Positions 35,125 to 44,051 of a stretch of 64,000 bases of DNA are shown here, in pieces. The notes under the pieces are model-generated. The model saw only the letters and a program-made list of their open reading frames with translations, ran no database searches and was not told the DNA's origin. Source of the stretch: DATFAS01 sp035254305. Lineage in GTDB: Bacteria; Bacillota; Bacilli; Aneurinibacillales; RAOX-1. The DNA lies in the NCBI GenBank assembly GCA_035254305.1, contig DATFAS010000268.1, positions 16,265 through 80,264 on the forward strand, written 5' to 3'. The position numbers and the translations under genes are program-made. Position 1 is the first letter of the stretch. Every line of letters begins with the position of its first letter.

Positions 35125-35820
35125 ATGAATCATTCTATTTCATTTGCAGTTATTTTTGACATGGATGGTACACTCTTAAAAACAGAAGAAGTTGCACTCC
35201 CAGCATTTAAAAAGACCTTTGAAACCTTAAAGGAAGAAGGACTTTTCACCGATAAGATCCCAGATGATGATGATCTAACAGGTGTATTTGGGATGACACT
35301 TGAGGACATATGGAATAAATTACTTCCGGGTCAAAGCGCTGAAGTAATGAAGAAGGCAGATCAATTAATGCTTACATATGAGTTAGAAATTCTTAAGCAA
35401 GGTGGCGTCCACTTGTACCCTAGTGTCATAGAGATGTTGCGTAAGCTGAACAAGGAAAAAATCCCCGTATTTGTTGCGAGTAATGGCTTAGATGAATACA
35501 TAAGGGGTGTTTGTTCTTGTTTTGAGATGACGGAATACTTTATGGATTTATATAGTGCTGGTCGGTTTCAAACAGAATCAAAGGATGATTTAGTCGAACG
35601 TTTATTATCTGATTTCAAGATTGAACGCGCTATTATGGTCGGTGACCGTAAATCAGATATTCAGGCAGGAAAGGCCAACCATCTATTTACGGTTGGATGT
35701 CAATATGGCTTTTCTGATGAAGGTGAGCTAGCCCATGCAGATGTGATTATAAAGGATTTTAAGGAACTTTGGCCGATTGTGGAAAGACAGGTTAATCAAA
35801 CTAAAAGTGGGCTAAAATAA
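35125..35820 (+). CDS. HAD-superfamily phosphatase, beta-phosphoglucomutase/PGPase-like
   Basis: This is a 231-residue haloacid dehalogenase-type hydrolase. Motif I is FDMDGTLL near residue 11 (nucleophile and acid Asp), motif II is FVASNG, the motif III lysine lies in the region following SAGRFQTESKDD, and motif IV is MVGDRKSDIQAGKA. The helical cap between residues 20 and 90 resembles phosphoglycolate phosphatases and YhcW-like enzymes; the substrate cannot be read from sequence. It is divergent from dctS and is not part of the stress operon that follows. Confidence 0.85.
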   Translation: MNHSISFAVIFDMDGTLLKTEEVALPAFKKTFETLKEEGLFTDKIPDDDDLTGVFGMTLEDIWNKLLPGQSAEVMKKADQLMLTYELEILKQGGVHLYPSVIEMLRKLNKEKIPVFVASNGLDEYIRGVCSCFEMTEYFMDLYSAGRFQTESKDDLVERLLSDFKIERAIMVGDRKSDIQAGKANHLFTVGCQYGFSDEGELAHADVIIKDFKELWPIVERQVNQTKSGLK

Positions 35821-35866
35821 AGAGTAGGAAAAGTTGCGAAATATAAGAATAGGTAATATAATTATA

Positions 35867-35898
35867 GTCAAAGAAAGTCAAAGTCAAATCCGCCTAGG
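35867..35898 (+). promoter_or_regulatory. ctsR promoter -10 and three-heptad CtsR operator
   Basis: TATAAT at 35867-35872 is followed by AGTCAAA-GAA-AGTCAAA (35876-35892), a full match to the CtsR operator RGTCAAANANRGTCAAA. A third AGTCAAA (35892-35898) shares one base with the second. Binding here would autorepress the ctsR-mcsA-mcsB-clpC operon until heat or thiol stress. No clear -35 was found. Confidence 0.9.
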
Positions 35899-35921
35899 AT
35901 GATAGGACAGGGGGTGGACTC

Positions 35922-36383
35922 TTGCGGAATATTTCTGACATCATTGAACAGCACCTCAAATACATCTTACAACAAAGTAATAATGGCTTTATTGAAATTC
36001 AGCGTAATGATTTGGCTGACCAATTCCAATGTGTTCCATCACAGATTAATTATGTCATTAGCACTCGTTTTACAACTGAAAAAGGCTATTTTGTTGAGAG
36101 TAAACGGGGCGGGGGTGGCTATATTCGTATACGGAAGGTAGAGATTCTTAGAGGCAAGAATCTGTATCAGATTCTGATGGAGATGATTGGGAATGAAATA
36201 AGCCAATCCACCGCTGAGAATATTATCATGCGTCTTGAGGAGGAACAGATCATATCATCCCGTGAATCAGGAATGATGAAAGCTGCTATATCTCGGGATG
36301 TACTCCCACTTCAAATACAAATTCGAGATCAGGTTCGAGCTGCCATGCTACGGGCGATGATTACTCAAATATTTATTCAGTAG
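35922..36383 (+). CDS. ctsR: Heat-shock repressor CtsR
   Basis: CtsR represses class III heat-shock genes (clpC, clpP, clpE) by binding the tandem heptad operator seen just upstream. The 153-residue protein begins at TTG 35922 with GGGGTGG before it: MRNISDIIEQHLKYILQQSN. The winged helix-turn-helix includes FIEIQRNDLADQFQCVPSQINYVISTRFT, with the DNA-contacting wing and heat-sensing tetraglycine-type loop in SKRGGGGYIRI. It is the first gene of the four-gene operon whose other products include its kinase-adaptor (McsB, McsA) and the protease chaperone ClpC. Confidence 0.96.
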   Translation: MRNISDIIEQHLKYILQQSNNGFIEIQRNDLADQFQCVPSQINYVISTRFTTEKGYFVESKRGGGGYIRIRKVEILRGKNLYQILMEMIGNEISQSTAENIIMRLEEEQIISSRESGMMKAAISRDVLPLQIQIRDQVRAAMLRAMITQIFIQ

Positions 36384-36411
36384 GTATTTTGGTTTTAAGG
36401 AGGGATTCCTT

Positions 36412-36933
36412 TTGCTCTGTCAAGAGTGTGAGAAGAGACCAGCCACATTACATTTTACGAAGATACTTAATGGAGAAAAGACAGAATTTCACCTTTGTGA
36501 GGTTTGTGCAGGAGAGAAGGGAGATATGCTTTCTTTGCCGACAGCAAAGTTCTCCATCCACCATCTTCTTACGGGATTGTTGAATTTGGATGCCCACTCA
36601 TCATCCCTTGGTGGTATGACGAAGGAATTACCGCTTCGTTGTGACAGCTGTGGTTTAACCTATTCGCAATTTAGTAAGAGTGGACGTTTTGGTTGTGTTG
36701 ATTGCTACCAACACTTCTCTGATAAGCTAGACCCATTGTTTAGACGCATCCATGGAAGTATGGAACATGGAGGCAAGGTTCCACAGCGTTCAGGTGGGGT
36801 GATCAAATTGAAGAAGGAACTCAACCATTTAAAATATTTACTCCAAGAAAAAATTGCAACGGAAGAATTCGAGGAAGCTGCGTCTATTCGAGACCAAATT
36901 AAACAGCTTGAGAAGCAAATTGCGAATTCTTGA
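36412..36933 (+). CDS. mcsA: McsA, zinc-finger activator of McsB kinase
   Basis: McsA activates the arginine kinase McsB and senses thiol stress. The 173 residues hold two zinc-ribbon cysteine sets: C3/C6 with C29/C32 (LCQEC and LCEVC), then RCDSC and GCVDC. A C-terminal UVR motif coiled coil follows (KKELNHLKYLLQEKIATEEFEEAASIRDQIKQLEKQI). The start is TTG 36412, placed seven bases after a strong AAGGAGGG. It follows ctsR by 28 bases and precedes mcsB by 15. Confidence 0.95.
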   Translation: MLCQECEKRPATLHFTKILNGEKTEFHLCEVCAGEKGDMLSLPTAKFSIHHLLTGLLNLDAHSSSLGGMTKELPLRCDSCGLTYSQFSKSGRFGCVDCYQHFSDKLDPLFRRIHGSMEHGGKVPQRSGGVIKLKKELNHLKYLLQEKIATEEFEEAASIRDQIKQLEKQIANS

Positions 36934-36948
36934 GAGGAGGAAACTTCG

Positions 36949-38016
36949 ATGTCCTTACGGCGTTTCACTCAAAATGCAGTAAGTGAATGGATGAGTGGAG
37001 TGGGGCCAGATTCTGATATTGTCATTAGCAGTCGGGTCAGATTGGCTAGAAACATGCGTAATCATCCTTTCCCTTTACTTGCAACGGAAAGTCAAGCAGA
37101 AGAAGTGATTGGTGAGGTTTCTGAAGTACTGAAGACGGAGGATTTCAAACAACTCGGTCAGTATGAACAGCTAAGGCTTGAAGATCTATCAGGTATGGAG
37201 AAGCAGGTTCTCGTCGAAAAACATTTAATTAGCCCGAATTTAGCCACCAGTTCGAGGAATGGTGCGGTTATCCTAAGTGATAATGAAGCAGTAAGCATAA
37301 TGGTTAATGAAGAGGATCATCTTCGTATACAATGCTTATTCCCGGGGTTTCAACCTTATGAGGCTTGGCAACTGGCTGATCGCATTGATGATATATTTGA
37401 GCAATATTTAGATTTTGCATTCGATGAGAAGAGAGGTTTTTTAACAAGTTGTCCCACGAATGTAGGGACAGGGATTCGAGCTTCGATCATGATGCATCTT
37501 CCTGCATTAGTTCTAACCCAACAAATTAGCCGTATCCTTAATGCTATTAGTCAAATCGGCTTAGTTGTGAGAGGGATCTACGGAGAGGGAAGTGAAGCCT
37601 CAGGGAACTTGTTTCAAGTATCCAATCAGATTACCTTGGGGCAATCAGAAGAGGAAATTATCAATAACCTTTATGGAGTTGGAAAACAGATTGTGGACCA
37701 CGAGCGTGCAGCTCGAAAAACATTATTAGAACAGAATAGAATAGAGATTGAGGACCGTTTGTGCCGATCCTTTGGGATTCTGACGAATGCCAGAGTAATG
37801 GAATCTAAGGAAGCAGCATCCAAGCTCTCAGACCTGCGTCTTGGGATCGATTTAGGAATTATTACGGGAGTTCCTTATTCTGTTATTAATGAATTGATGG
37901 TACTTATTCAACCGGGATTCCTTCAACTTTTTTCCCGGAATGAATTAACACCCAGTCAAAGAGATATTCGTAGGGCACAGCTTATCCGAGAAAGGTTAGC
38001 GGCGTCTGCAACTTAA
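36949..38016 (+). CDS. mcsB: Protein-arginine kinase McsB
   Basis: McsB phosphorylates arginine residues, marking proteins such as CtsR for ClpCP degradation. The 355-residue protein has the ATP:guanido phosphotransferase core with SSRVRLARNMRNHPFP, NEEDHLRIQ, the active-site cysteine in SCPTNVGTGIRAS and RGIYGEGSEASGNLFQVSNQITLG. The C-terminal phosphoarginine-binding region contains RRAQLIRERL. It sits inside the ctsR operon between mcsA and clpC. Confidence 0.96.
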   Translation: MSLRRFTQNAVSEWMSGVGPDSDIVISSRVRLARNMRNHPFPLLATESQAEEVIGEVSEVLKTEDFKQLGQYEQLRLEDLSGMEKQVLVEKHLISPNLATSSRNGAVILSDNEAVSIMVNEEDHLRIQCLFPGFQPYEAWQLADRIDDIFEQYLDFAFDEKRGFLTSCPTNVGTGIRASIMMHLPALVLTQQISRILNAISQIGLVVRGIYGEGSEASGNLFQVSNQITLGQSEEEIINNLYGVGKQIVDHERAARKTLLEQNRIEIEDRLCRSFGILTNARVMESKEAASKLSDLRLGIDLGIITGVPYSVINELMVLIQPGFLQLFSRNELTPSQRDIRRAQLIRERLAASAT

Positions 38017-38066
38017 GGTATAAAAAATAAAGCTAATAGGGCCCAAAGAAATGGAGGGTAACAAAT

Positions 38067-40511
38067 ATGATGTTCGGTCGATTTACAGAGAGAGCTCAGA
38101 AGGTACTGGCATTAGCCCAAGAGGAGGCAGTACGTCTAGGACACAAAAATATTGGTACAGAACATATTTTACTTGGTCTTGTACGAGAAGGGGAAGGTAT
38201 TGCTGCGAAGGCATTACAGGCGCTTGGGCTGGGCCTTGATAAGATTCAAGGAGAAGTGGAGAGTTTAATCGGGCGTGGGGGCGAACATCCAAGTAATATC
38301 AACTATACTCCGCGTGCCAAGAAGGTTATTGAATTATCCATGGACGAAGCAAGAAAGCTTGGACATACCTATGTAGGTACGGAGCATATCCTATTAGGAC
38401 TTATTCGTGAGGGAGAAGGAGTAGCAGCCAGAGTTTTGAATAACTTAGGTGTAAGCTTAAACAAGGCTCGTCAGCAGGTTCTTCAATTGCTAGGTAGCAA
38501 TGAAGCCCTTTCTTCTAGCAGCCAAGGAACGGGTGCAGTTGCTGTTAATACACCAACACTGGATAGTTTAGCTAGAGACCTTACGGCTATGGCTAAGGAT
38601 GGAGGTCTTGATCCTGTTATAGGAAGGGGAAAGGAAATTGAACGGGTTATCCAAGTGCTTAGTCGTCGTACGAAGAATAATCCGGTCCTTATTGGCGAAC
38701 CAGGTGTGGGTAAGACAGCGATTGCGGAGGGGTTGGCCCAGAAGATTGTAAATAATGAAATTCCAGAAACCCTTCGCAATAAGCGAGTGATGACTTTAGA
38801 TATGGGTACAGTTGTTGCCGGAACTAAATATCGTGGTGAATTTGAAGATCGACTCAAGAAGATTATGGATGAAATTCGCCAAGCAGGAAATATCATTCTA
38901 TTTATTGATGAGCTTCATACGCTAATTGGAGCGGGTGGGGCAGAAGGGGCGATCGATGCCTCTAATATCTTGAAGCCATCGTTGGCTAGAGGTGAACTGC
39001 AGTGCATCGGGGCTACCACATTAGATGAATATCGTAAATATATTGAAAAGGACGCTGCCTTAGAACGTCGTTTCCAGCCTATTCAGGTGAACGAGCCAAG
39101 TGCAGATGAAGCCATTCAAATCCTTAAAGGGCTACGTGATCGCTATGAAGCTCATCATCGTGTGAAAATTACGGATGATTCCATAGATGCAGCGGTGAAA
39201 TTGTCAGATCGATACATCCCGGATCGTTATCTGCCAGATAAGGCCATTGACTTGATTGATGAAGCAGCATCGAAGGTTCGTTTACAATCTTTTACTGTTC
39301 CACCGAATCTTAAGGAATTAGAACAACGATTAGAAGAGGTTCGTAAAGAAAAAGATTCTGCTGTTCAGAGCCAAGAATTTGAAAAAGCTGCTGCACTTCG
39401 AGATAAAGAACAGAAAATCCGTGAAGAGCTTGAATTCACAAAAAATCAATGGCAGGAAAAGCAAGGACAATCCGATTATGAAGTGACTCCGGAGGATATT
39501 GCTCAAGTTGTAGCAGGGTGGACAGGAATTCCTGTGAATAAATTGAAGGAAGAAGAGACAGAACGTTTGTTGAAGATGGAAGAAATCCTTCATAAACGTG
39601 TCATTGGTCAGGAGGATGCGGTTAAATCCATTTCGAGAGCCATTCGCCGTGCTCGTGCTGGCTTGAAGGATCCGAAGAGACCGATTGGATCATTCATTTT
39701 CCTTGGACCTACAGGGGTGGGTAAAACAGAATTAGCACGTGCTCTTGCCGAAGTAATGTTTGGGGATGAAGATGCGATTATTCGTATTGATATGTCCGAA
39801 TATATGGAGAAGCACTCCACATCTCGCTTAGTCGGTGCACCTCCGGGTTATGTTGGGTTTGATGAAGGTGGTCAATTAACCGAGAAGGTTCGTCGTAAGC
39901 CATACTCTGTAGTGCTTCTTGATGAAATTGAAAAAGCACATCCTGATGTATTCAATATCCTCTTACAGGTATTAGAGGATGGTAGATTAACGGATTCGAA
40001 GGGAAGAACAGTAGATTTCCGTAATACCGTGATCATCATGACCTCTAATGTTGGAGCAGATACCATTAAGAAAAATATAAGCTTAGGCTTTACATCTGGT
40101 GGCGCAGATAAGGAATATCAGAGCATGAAGGATCGTGTGATGGCTGAGTTGAAGCGGACCTTCCGTCCAGAGTTTCTCAATCGTATTGACGACCTAATCG
40201 TCTTCCACTCTCTAGAGCAAGAGCATATCTCTGAGATTGCCACACTCATGGCAGGACAGCTTCGTAAGCGACTACTGGAGCAAGAGATTGACTTTATCCT
40301 TACTGATGAAGCGAAGAAGTACCTTGCGAAGGAAGGCTTTGATCCGGTATTTGGAGCTCGTCCACTTCGCCGGGCCATCCAGAGATTGATTGAGGATCGG
40401 TTATCTGAAGAGCTATTGCTTGGTACCATTAAGAGAGGGGATACTGTCGTTATTGACTTCAAGGATGAGAAGCTATCCGTAGAACGACAAGAACCCACTG
40501 TTAAAGCATAG
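38067..40511 (+). CDS. clpC: AAA+ chaperone ClpC
   Basis: ClpC unfolds substrates, including arginine-phosphorylated ones, and feeds them to ClpP. The 814-residue protein has two Clp-N repeats (about 1-150, EHILLGLVREGEG and EHILLGLIREGEG) and AAA domain 1 with Walker A GEPGVGKT at 210-217. A coiled-coil/UVR middle region comes next (QSQEFEKAAALRDKEQKIREEL), then AAA domain 2 with GPTGVGKT at 547-554 and pore motif GYVGFDEGG, and the ClpP-docking VGF-type loop in LGFTSGG. It is the last gene of the CtsR operon, with a terminator behind it. Confidence 0.97.
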   Translation: MMFGRFTERAQKVLALAQEEAVRLGHKNIGTEHILLGLVREGEGIAAKALQALGLGLDKIQGEVESLIGRGGEHPSNINYTPRAKKVIELSMDEARKLGHTYVGTEHILLGLIREGEGVAARVLNNLGVSLNKARQQVLQLLGSNEALSSSSQGTGAVAVNTPTLDSLARDLTAMAKDGGLDPVIGRGKEIERVIQVLSRRTKNNPVLIGEPGVGKTAIAEGLAQKIVNNEIPETLRNKRVMTLDMGTVVAGTKYRGEFEDRLKKIMDEIRQAGNIILFIDELHTLIGAGGAEGAIDASNILKPSLARGELQCIGATTLDEYRKYIEKDAALERRFQPIQVNEPSADEAIQILKGLRDRYEAHHRVKITDDSIDAAVKLSDRYIPDRYLPDKAIDLIDEAASKVRLQSFTVPPNLKELEQRLEEVRKEKDSAVQSQEFEKAAALRDKEQKIREELEFTKNQWQEKQGQSDYEVTPEDIAQVVAGWTGIPVNKLKEEETERLLKMEEILHKRVIGQEDAVKSISRAIRRARAGLKDPKRPIGSFIFLGPTGVGKTELARALAEVMFGDEDAIIRIDMSEYMEKHSTSRLVGAPPGYVGFDEGGQLTEKVRRKPYSVVLLDEIEKAHPDVFNILLQVLEDGRLTDSKGRTVDFRNTVIIMTSNVGADTIKKNISLGFTSGGADKEYQSMKDRVMAELKRTFRPEFLNRIDDLIVFHSLEQEHISEIATLMAGQLRKRLLEQEIDFILTDEAKKYLAKEGFDPVFGARPLRRAIQRLIEDRLSEELLLGTIKRGDTVVIDFKDEKLSVERQEPTVKA

Positions 40512-40532
40512 ATTATAAAAGATTGAAAGAAC

Positions 40533-40563
40533 GGCTCCCTTGTTAGGGAGCCTAAATTTTTTC
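40533..40563 (+). terminator. Terminator after clpC
   Basis: A GGCTCCC/GGGAGCC stem (40533-40539 with 40546-40552) is followed by AAATTTTTT. It separates the CtsR operon from radA, which in B. subtilis is partly cotranscribed. Confidence 0.85.
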
Positions 40564-40640
40564 CAAAAAGAAGGAATTTAAGAGGCTTATCTAGAAGAAA
40601 ATGAAGTTATACAAATAATTTGTAAGTGTGGGAAAACATT

Positions 40641-42005
40641 ATGGCAAAATATAAGACCAAATTTGCTTGTCAGGAATGTGGGTATGAATCACCTAAGTGG
40701 CTAGGAAAATGTCCGGGCTGCTCTCGTTGGAATACTCTTGTTGAAGAGTTGGAAGAGGTTAAAAAACCTGGGGTTTCACGATCAATTTCAGGGAAATCGA
40801 ACAAAGCAATAAAAATCAATGATGTTTTAAGTGAAGAAGAGCCACGAATTGATGCTGGGATGGCAGAATTCAACCGTGTTTTGGGAGGGGGAATTGTCCC
40901 AGGATCATTAGTACTTGTTGGTGGAGACCCAGGTATAGGGAAATCAACAATTCTTTTGCAAATGTCTCATTTTTTAGCCCAATCTAAGCATAGAGTACTA
41001 TATATATCCGGTGAGGAATCAATCAAACAAACGAAGCTTAGAGCAGAGAGGCTCGGTGCAAATAGTGAGTATCTTTATGTTCTTGCCGAAACGGATGTAG
41101 AGAATATTGAAGCTCAAATTGAAGAAATCAAACCAAAAGTGGTTGTAATTGATTCTATTCAGACGGTATTTCATCCTGCTATTACCTCTGCTCCAGGAAG
41201 TGTCTCACAGGTCAGGGAGTGCACGGGTCATTTTATGCGAATTGCAAAAGGGAAGGAGATCGCTACCATTATTGTGGGGCATGTAACCAAGCAAGGAGAA
41301 ATTGCGGGGCCAAGACTTCTTGAACACATGGTAGATTCTGTCCTCTATTTCGAAGGAGAACGGCATAATACATATCGGATCTTGCGGTCAGTGAAGAATC
41401 GGTTTGGTTCAACTCATGAAATGGGTATATTCGAGATGATGGATACGGGGTTAAGGGAAGTTCTAAATCCCTCCGAATTGTTTTTGTCCGAACGTAGTCG
41501 GTTTGCAGGTGCGACAGTTGTTGCGAGTATGGAAGGATCTCGACCTGTTCTTGTTGAATTACAAGCACTGGTGACACCGACTAGTTTTCCTTCTCCAAGG
41601 AGAATGGCTACAGGAGTTGACTATAATCGTGTGGCCTTAATCATGGCGGTTCTTGAAAAAAGAGTAGGAATGATGTTGCAAAATCAAGACGCTTATGTCA
41701 ATGTAGCGGGTGGAGTACGTCTAGATGAACCAGCTATCGACCTGGCCATTGCAGTGAGTATAGCCTCATCCTTCCGTGATCGGATGACAAATCCCAATGA
41801 TGTGGTCATTGGTGAGTTAGGACTCACCGGAGAAGTTAGAGCTGTTTCAAGAATTGATCAGCGAGTGAAGGAAGCGGCGAAGTTAGGTTTTAAGCGAGTC
41901 ATTATACCAGAGAGGAATTTTGCTAGCTTACAACAAACACACGATATGGAAATTATCCCAGTACAATCAATTGAAGACGCACTAAGGGAAGCGCTAGGGG
42001 GTTAG
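40641..42005 (+). CDS. radA: DNA repair protein RadA (Sms)
   Basis: RadA is a DnaB-like helicase that extends recombination intermediates. The 454-residue protein has a C4 zinc finger (C10, C13, C24, C27), a RecA-like ATPase with Walker A GDPGIGKST near residue 93, the RadA-specific KNRFG motif in SVKNRFGST, and a Lon-like C-terminal domain (AGGVRLDEPAIDLAIA, GELGLTGEVR). ATG 40641 is chosen for the normal N-terminus MAKYKTKFACQECG; an upstream GTG at 40626 is less likely. No strong ribosome binding site is visible. disA begins three bases after the stop. Confidence 0.95.
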   Translation: MAKYKTKFACQECGYESPKWLGKCPGCSRWNTLVEELEEVKKPGVSRSISGKSNKAIKINDVLSEEEPRIDAGMAEFNRVLGGGIVPGSLVLVGGDPGIGKSTILLQMSHFLAQSKHRVLYISGEESIKQTKLRAERLGANSEYLYVLAETDVENIEAQIEEIKPKVVVIDSIQTVFHPAITSAPGSVSQVRECTGHFMRIAKGKEIATIIVGHVTKQGEIAGPRLLEHMVDSVLYFEGERHNTYRILRSVKNRFGSTHEMGIFEMMDTGLREVLNPSELFLSERSRFAGATVVASMEGSRPVLVELQALVTPTSFPSPRRMATGVDYNRVALIMAVLEKRVGMMLQNQDAYVNVAGGVRLDEPAIDLAIAVSIASSFRDRMTNPNDVVIGELGLTGEVRAVSRIDQRVKEAAKLGFKRVIIPERNFASLQQTHDMEIIPVQSIEDALREALGG

Positions 42006-42008
42006 AGA

Positions 42009-43088
42009 ATGGCAGACTTAACAAAAAATGAACAACTAGTCAGTCAAGTCTTACGTTTTGTTGCCCCTGGAACTCGGTTTCGGGAAGGATTAGAGAACGT
42101 ATTACGGGCAAAAACAGGTGGATTAATTGTTGTAGGCTTTAGCCCAAATGTGATGGAAATTGTAGATGGGGGTTTTTCCATTAACTGCGAATTGTCACCA
42201 GCTCATCTATATGAATTGGCTAAGATGGATGGGGCCATTATTCTTAGTGATGATGCGAAGAAAATATTATATGCGAATACACAATTAATACCGGATTCGG
42301 CGATTTCATCTACTGAAACAGGTATACGCCATCGGACAGCTGAGAGGGTAGCGAAGCAAACAGGTCATTTAGTTATCTCCATCTCTCAACGGAGAAATGT
42401 CATTACCCTCTATCAAGGGAATTTTCGCTATTCTTTAAAGGATATTGGTGTGATCCTAACGAAGGCAAACCAAGCGATTCAGACTCTTGAGAAATATAAG
42501 TCTGTGCTTGATCAGGCATTAACGAATTTAAGTGCTCTAGAGTTTGAGGAGCTAGTAACGCTGCATGAAGTGACACTCGTTATTCAGCGGATTGAAATGG
42601 TGCTAAGAATTCGTGCGGAAATTATTAAGTTCATTAATGAACTAGGTACTGAAGGACGCCTAATTAGTATGCAGTTAGAAGAATTAGTGGGTTCTATTGA
42701 TGAAGAAGCGCGTATGCTAATAAAGGATTACAGTAAAAACACAGAAAAACATTCAATAGAATTGATCATGGTAGAGCTCAAAAAGTTATCACCGGATGAG
42801 CTGTTAGACTCTCATCATATTGCACGCTTATTGGGCTATTCAAGTAGTACCAATGTCCAGGAAGAGCCTGTTTCACCAAAAGGTTATCGGATTTTAGGCA
42901 AAATCCCTAGACTTCCAGGTGGAATTGTGCAAAATTTAATCGATCAGTTTTATAGTTTTTCCCAAATTATGATGGCAACAATTGAGGAATTAGATGAGGT
43001 AGATGGGATTGGTGAAGTGCGTGCTAGAGCCATTCGAGAAGGATTGAAACGAATTCAAGAGCAGGTCTTTATTGATCGTCATATCTGA
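42009..43088 (+). CDS. disA: DNA-integrity scanning diadenylate cyclase DisA
   Basis: DisA makes cyclic di-AMP from two ATP while scanning DNA, pausing at branched structures and so delaying sporulation. The 359-residue protein shows the DAC domain with the catalytic DGA at residues 74-76 (KMDGAIILSDD) and RHRTAER near 107. A helical spine follows, and then a C-terminal helix-hairpin-helix DNA-binding domain (IEELDEVDGIGEVRARAIREGLKRI). The order radA-disA is conserved in Bacillales. Confidence 0.97.
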   Translation: MADLTKNEQLVSQVLRFVAPGTRFREGLENVLRAKTGGLIVVGFSPNVMEIVDGGFSINCELSPAHLYELAKMDGAIILSDDAKKILYANTQLIPDSAISSTETGIRHRTAERVAKQTGHLVISISQRRNVITLYQGNFRYSLKDIGVILTKANQAIQTLEKYKSVLDQALTNLSALEFEELVTLHEVTLVIQRIEMVLRIRAEIIKFINELGTEGRLISMQLEELVGSIDEEARMLIKDYSKNTEKHSIELIMVELKKLSPDELLDSHHIARLLGYSSSTNVQEEPVSPKGYRILGKIPRLPGGIVQNLIDQFYSFSQIMMATIEELDEVDGIGEVRARAIREGLKRIQEQVFIDRHI

Positions 43089-43188
43089 TCAAAATTTATG
43101 AAAACAATTATTTCCTAAAAAATGAAACCCCATTTAGGGTTATTTCGTATTAAAATAAAGGGGATATGGAAGAGGAGGATTATAAAAA

Positions 43189-43932
43189 ATGATTAAAGCC
43201 ATACCCAATATGCTGACCATAGGAAACCTGTTTGTAGGTGTTCTTGCGATGCTACTAGCTTTTCAGAACGAATACAAATATGTTGATTATGCTGCAATTA
43301 CCGTCATTATCGGTATGCTCCTTGATGGTTTAGATGGGAGAATGGCAAGACTACTAAACGCCCAAAGCGAATTTGGTAAAGAGTTGGATTCTCTTTCGGA
43401 TGTGATTACCTTTGGAGTAGCTCCAGCCTTTATCATGTACGTAGCTTCATTGCAAAGCTTAGGTACGATCGGAATCATGGTTACTGCGATCTTTCCGATT
43501 TGTGGAGCACTACGTCTGGCCCGCTTTAATGTCCAAACCGGTGGGAATACCGGATATTTTGTTGGATTACCTATAACTGCTGCAGGGGGCGCGCTTGCCA
43601 CCTTAGCGTTATATCACAACATGTTCTCTGGGTTTTATCTTTTGATTACCATGTTGCTACTATCCTTTTTAATGGTAAGTAAGGTGAAGTATCCGAATTT
43701 TAAGAAGGTAGGTTTTCCAAAATCGGCTTATTGGGCAGCGCCTCTTCTAATAGCTATTGTGGTTGTTCTTGGACTTATGTTCCCAACACAATTTCCTAAG
43801 ATTGTTTGTGTGCCATTAGCTGCTTATGCTCTATATGGGATCAAGAAAAATATGGATCATTTCCGCAAAAAGGATAAGAAGGCAACGCAGGTTGAAAAGG
43901 ACGATCAGGTTTATCGAGATTCTTCGTTATAA
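43189..43932 (+). CDS. pssA: CDP-diacylglycerol-serine O-phosphatidyltransferase
   Basis: PssA makes phosphatidylserine from CDP-diacylglycerol and serine at the membrane, the precursor of phosphatidylethanolamine. The 247 residues contain the CDP-alcohol phosphatidyltransferase motif (DGLDGRMAR at about 46-54, then GKELDSLSD with the last aspartates), GALRLARFNV, and six to eight hydrophobic segments. A charged tail ends the protein. In B. subtilis pssA is elsewhere, so its place between disA and yacL is a lineage difference. Confidence 0.93.
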   Translation: MIKAIPNMLTIGNLFVGVLAMLLAFQNEYKYVDYAAITVIIGMLLDGLDGRMARLLNAQSEFGKELDSLSDVITFGVAPAFIMYVASLQSLGTIGIMVTAIFPICGALRLARFNVQTGGNTGYFVGLPITAAGGALATLALYHNMFSGFYLLITMLLLSFLMVSKVKYPNFKKVGFPKSAYWAAPLLIAIVVVLGLMFPTQFPKIVCVPLAAYALYGIKKNMDHFRKKDKKATQVEKDDQVYRDSSL

Positions 43933-43939
43933 ACATTTA

Positions 43940-43968
43940 AAAAAAGCTTCATCATGAAGCTTTTTTTA
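43940..43968 (+). terminator. Terminator after pssA
   Basis: A long A-run, GCTTCAT/ATGAAGC palindrome and T-run form a symmetric hairpin with strong U-tract character in both directions. Confidence 0.9.
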
Positions 43969-44051
43969 GCTAATAGGAAAGCAAAATTCCTTTTGAATGA
44001 TTTGATTTTTATTTGTAGATTCTGTCAATAATGTAAAAAGGAGGTGAAGTC

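Noticed and set aside
36389..36583. 64-codon frame overlapping the start of mcsA
   Set aside because: It is a shifted reading of mcsA; the TTG-started frame has the conserved cysteines.
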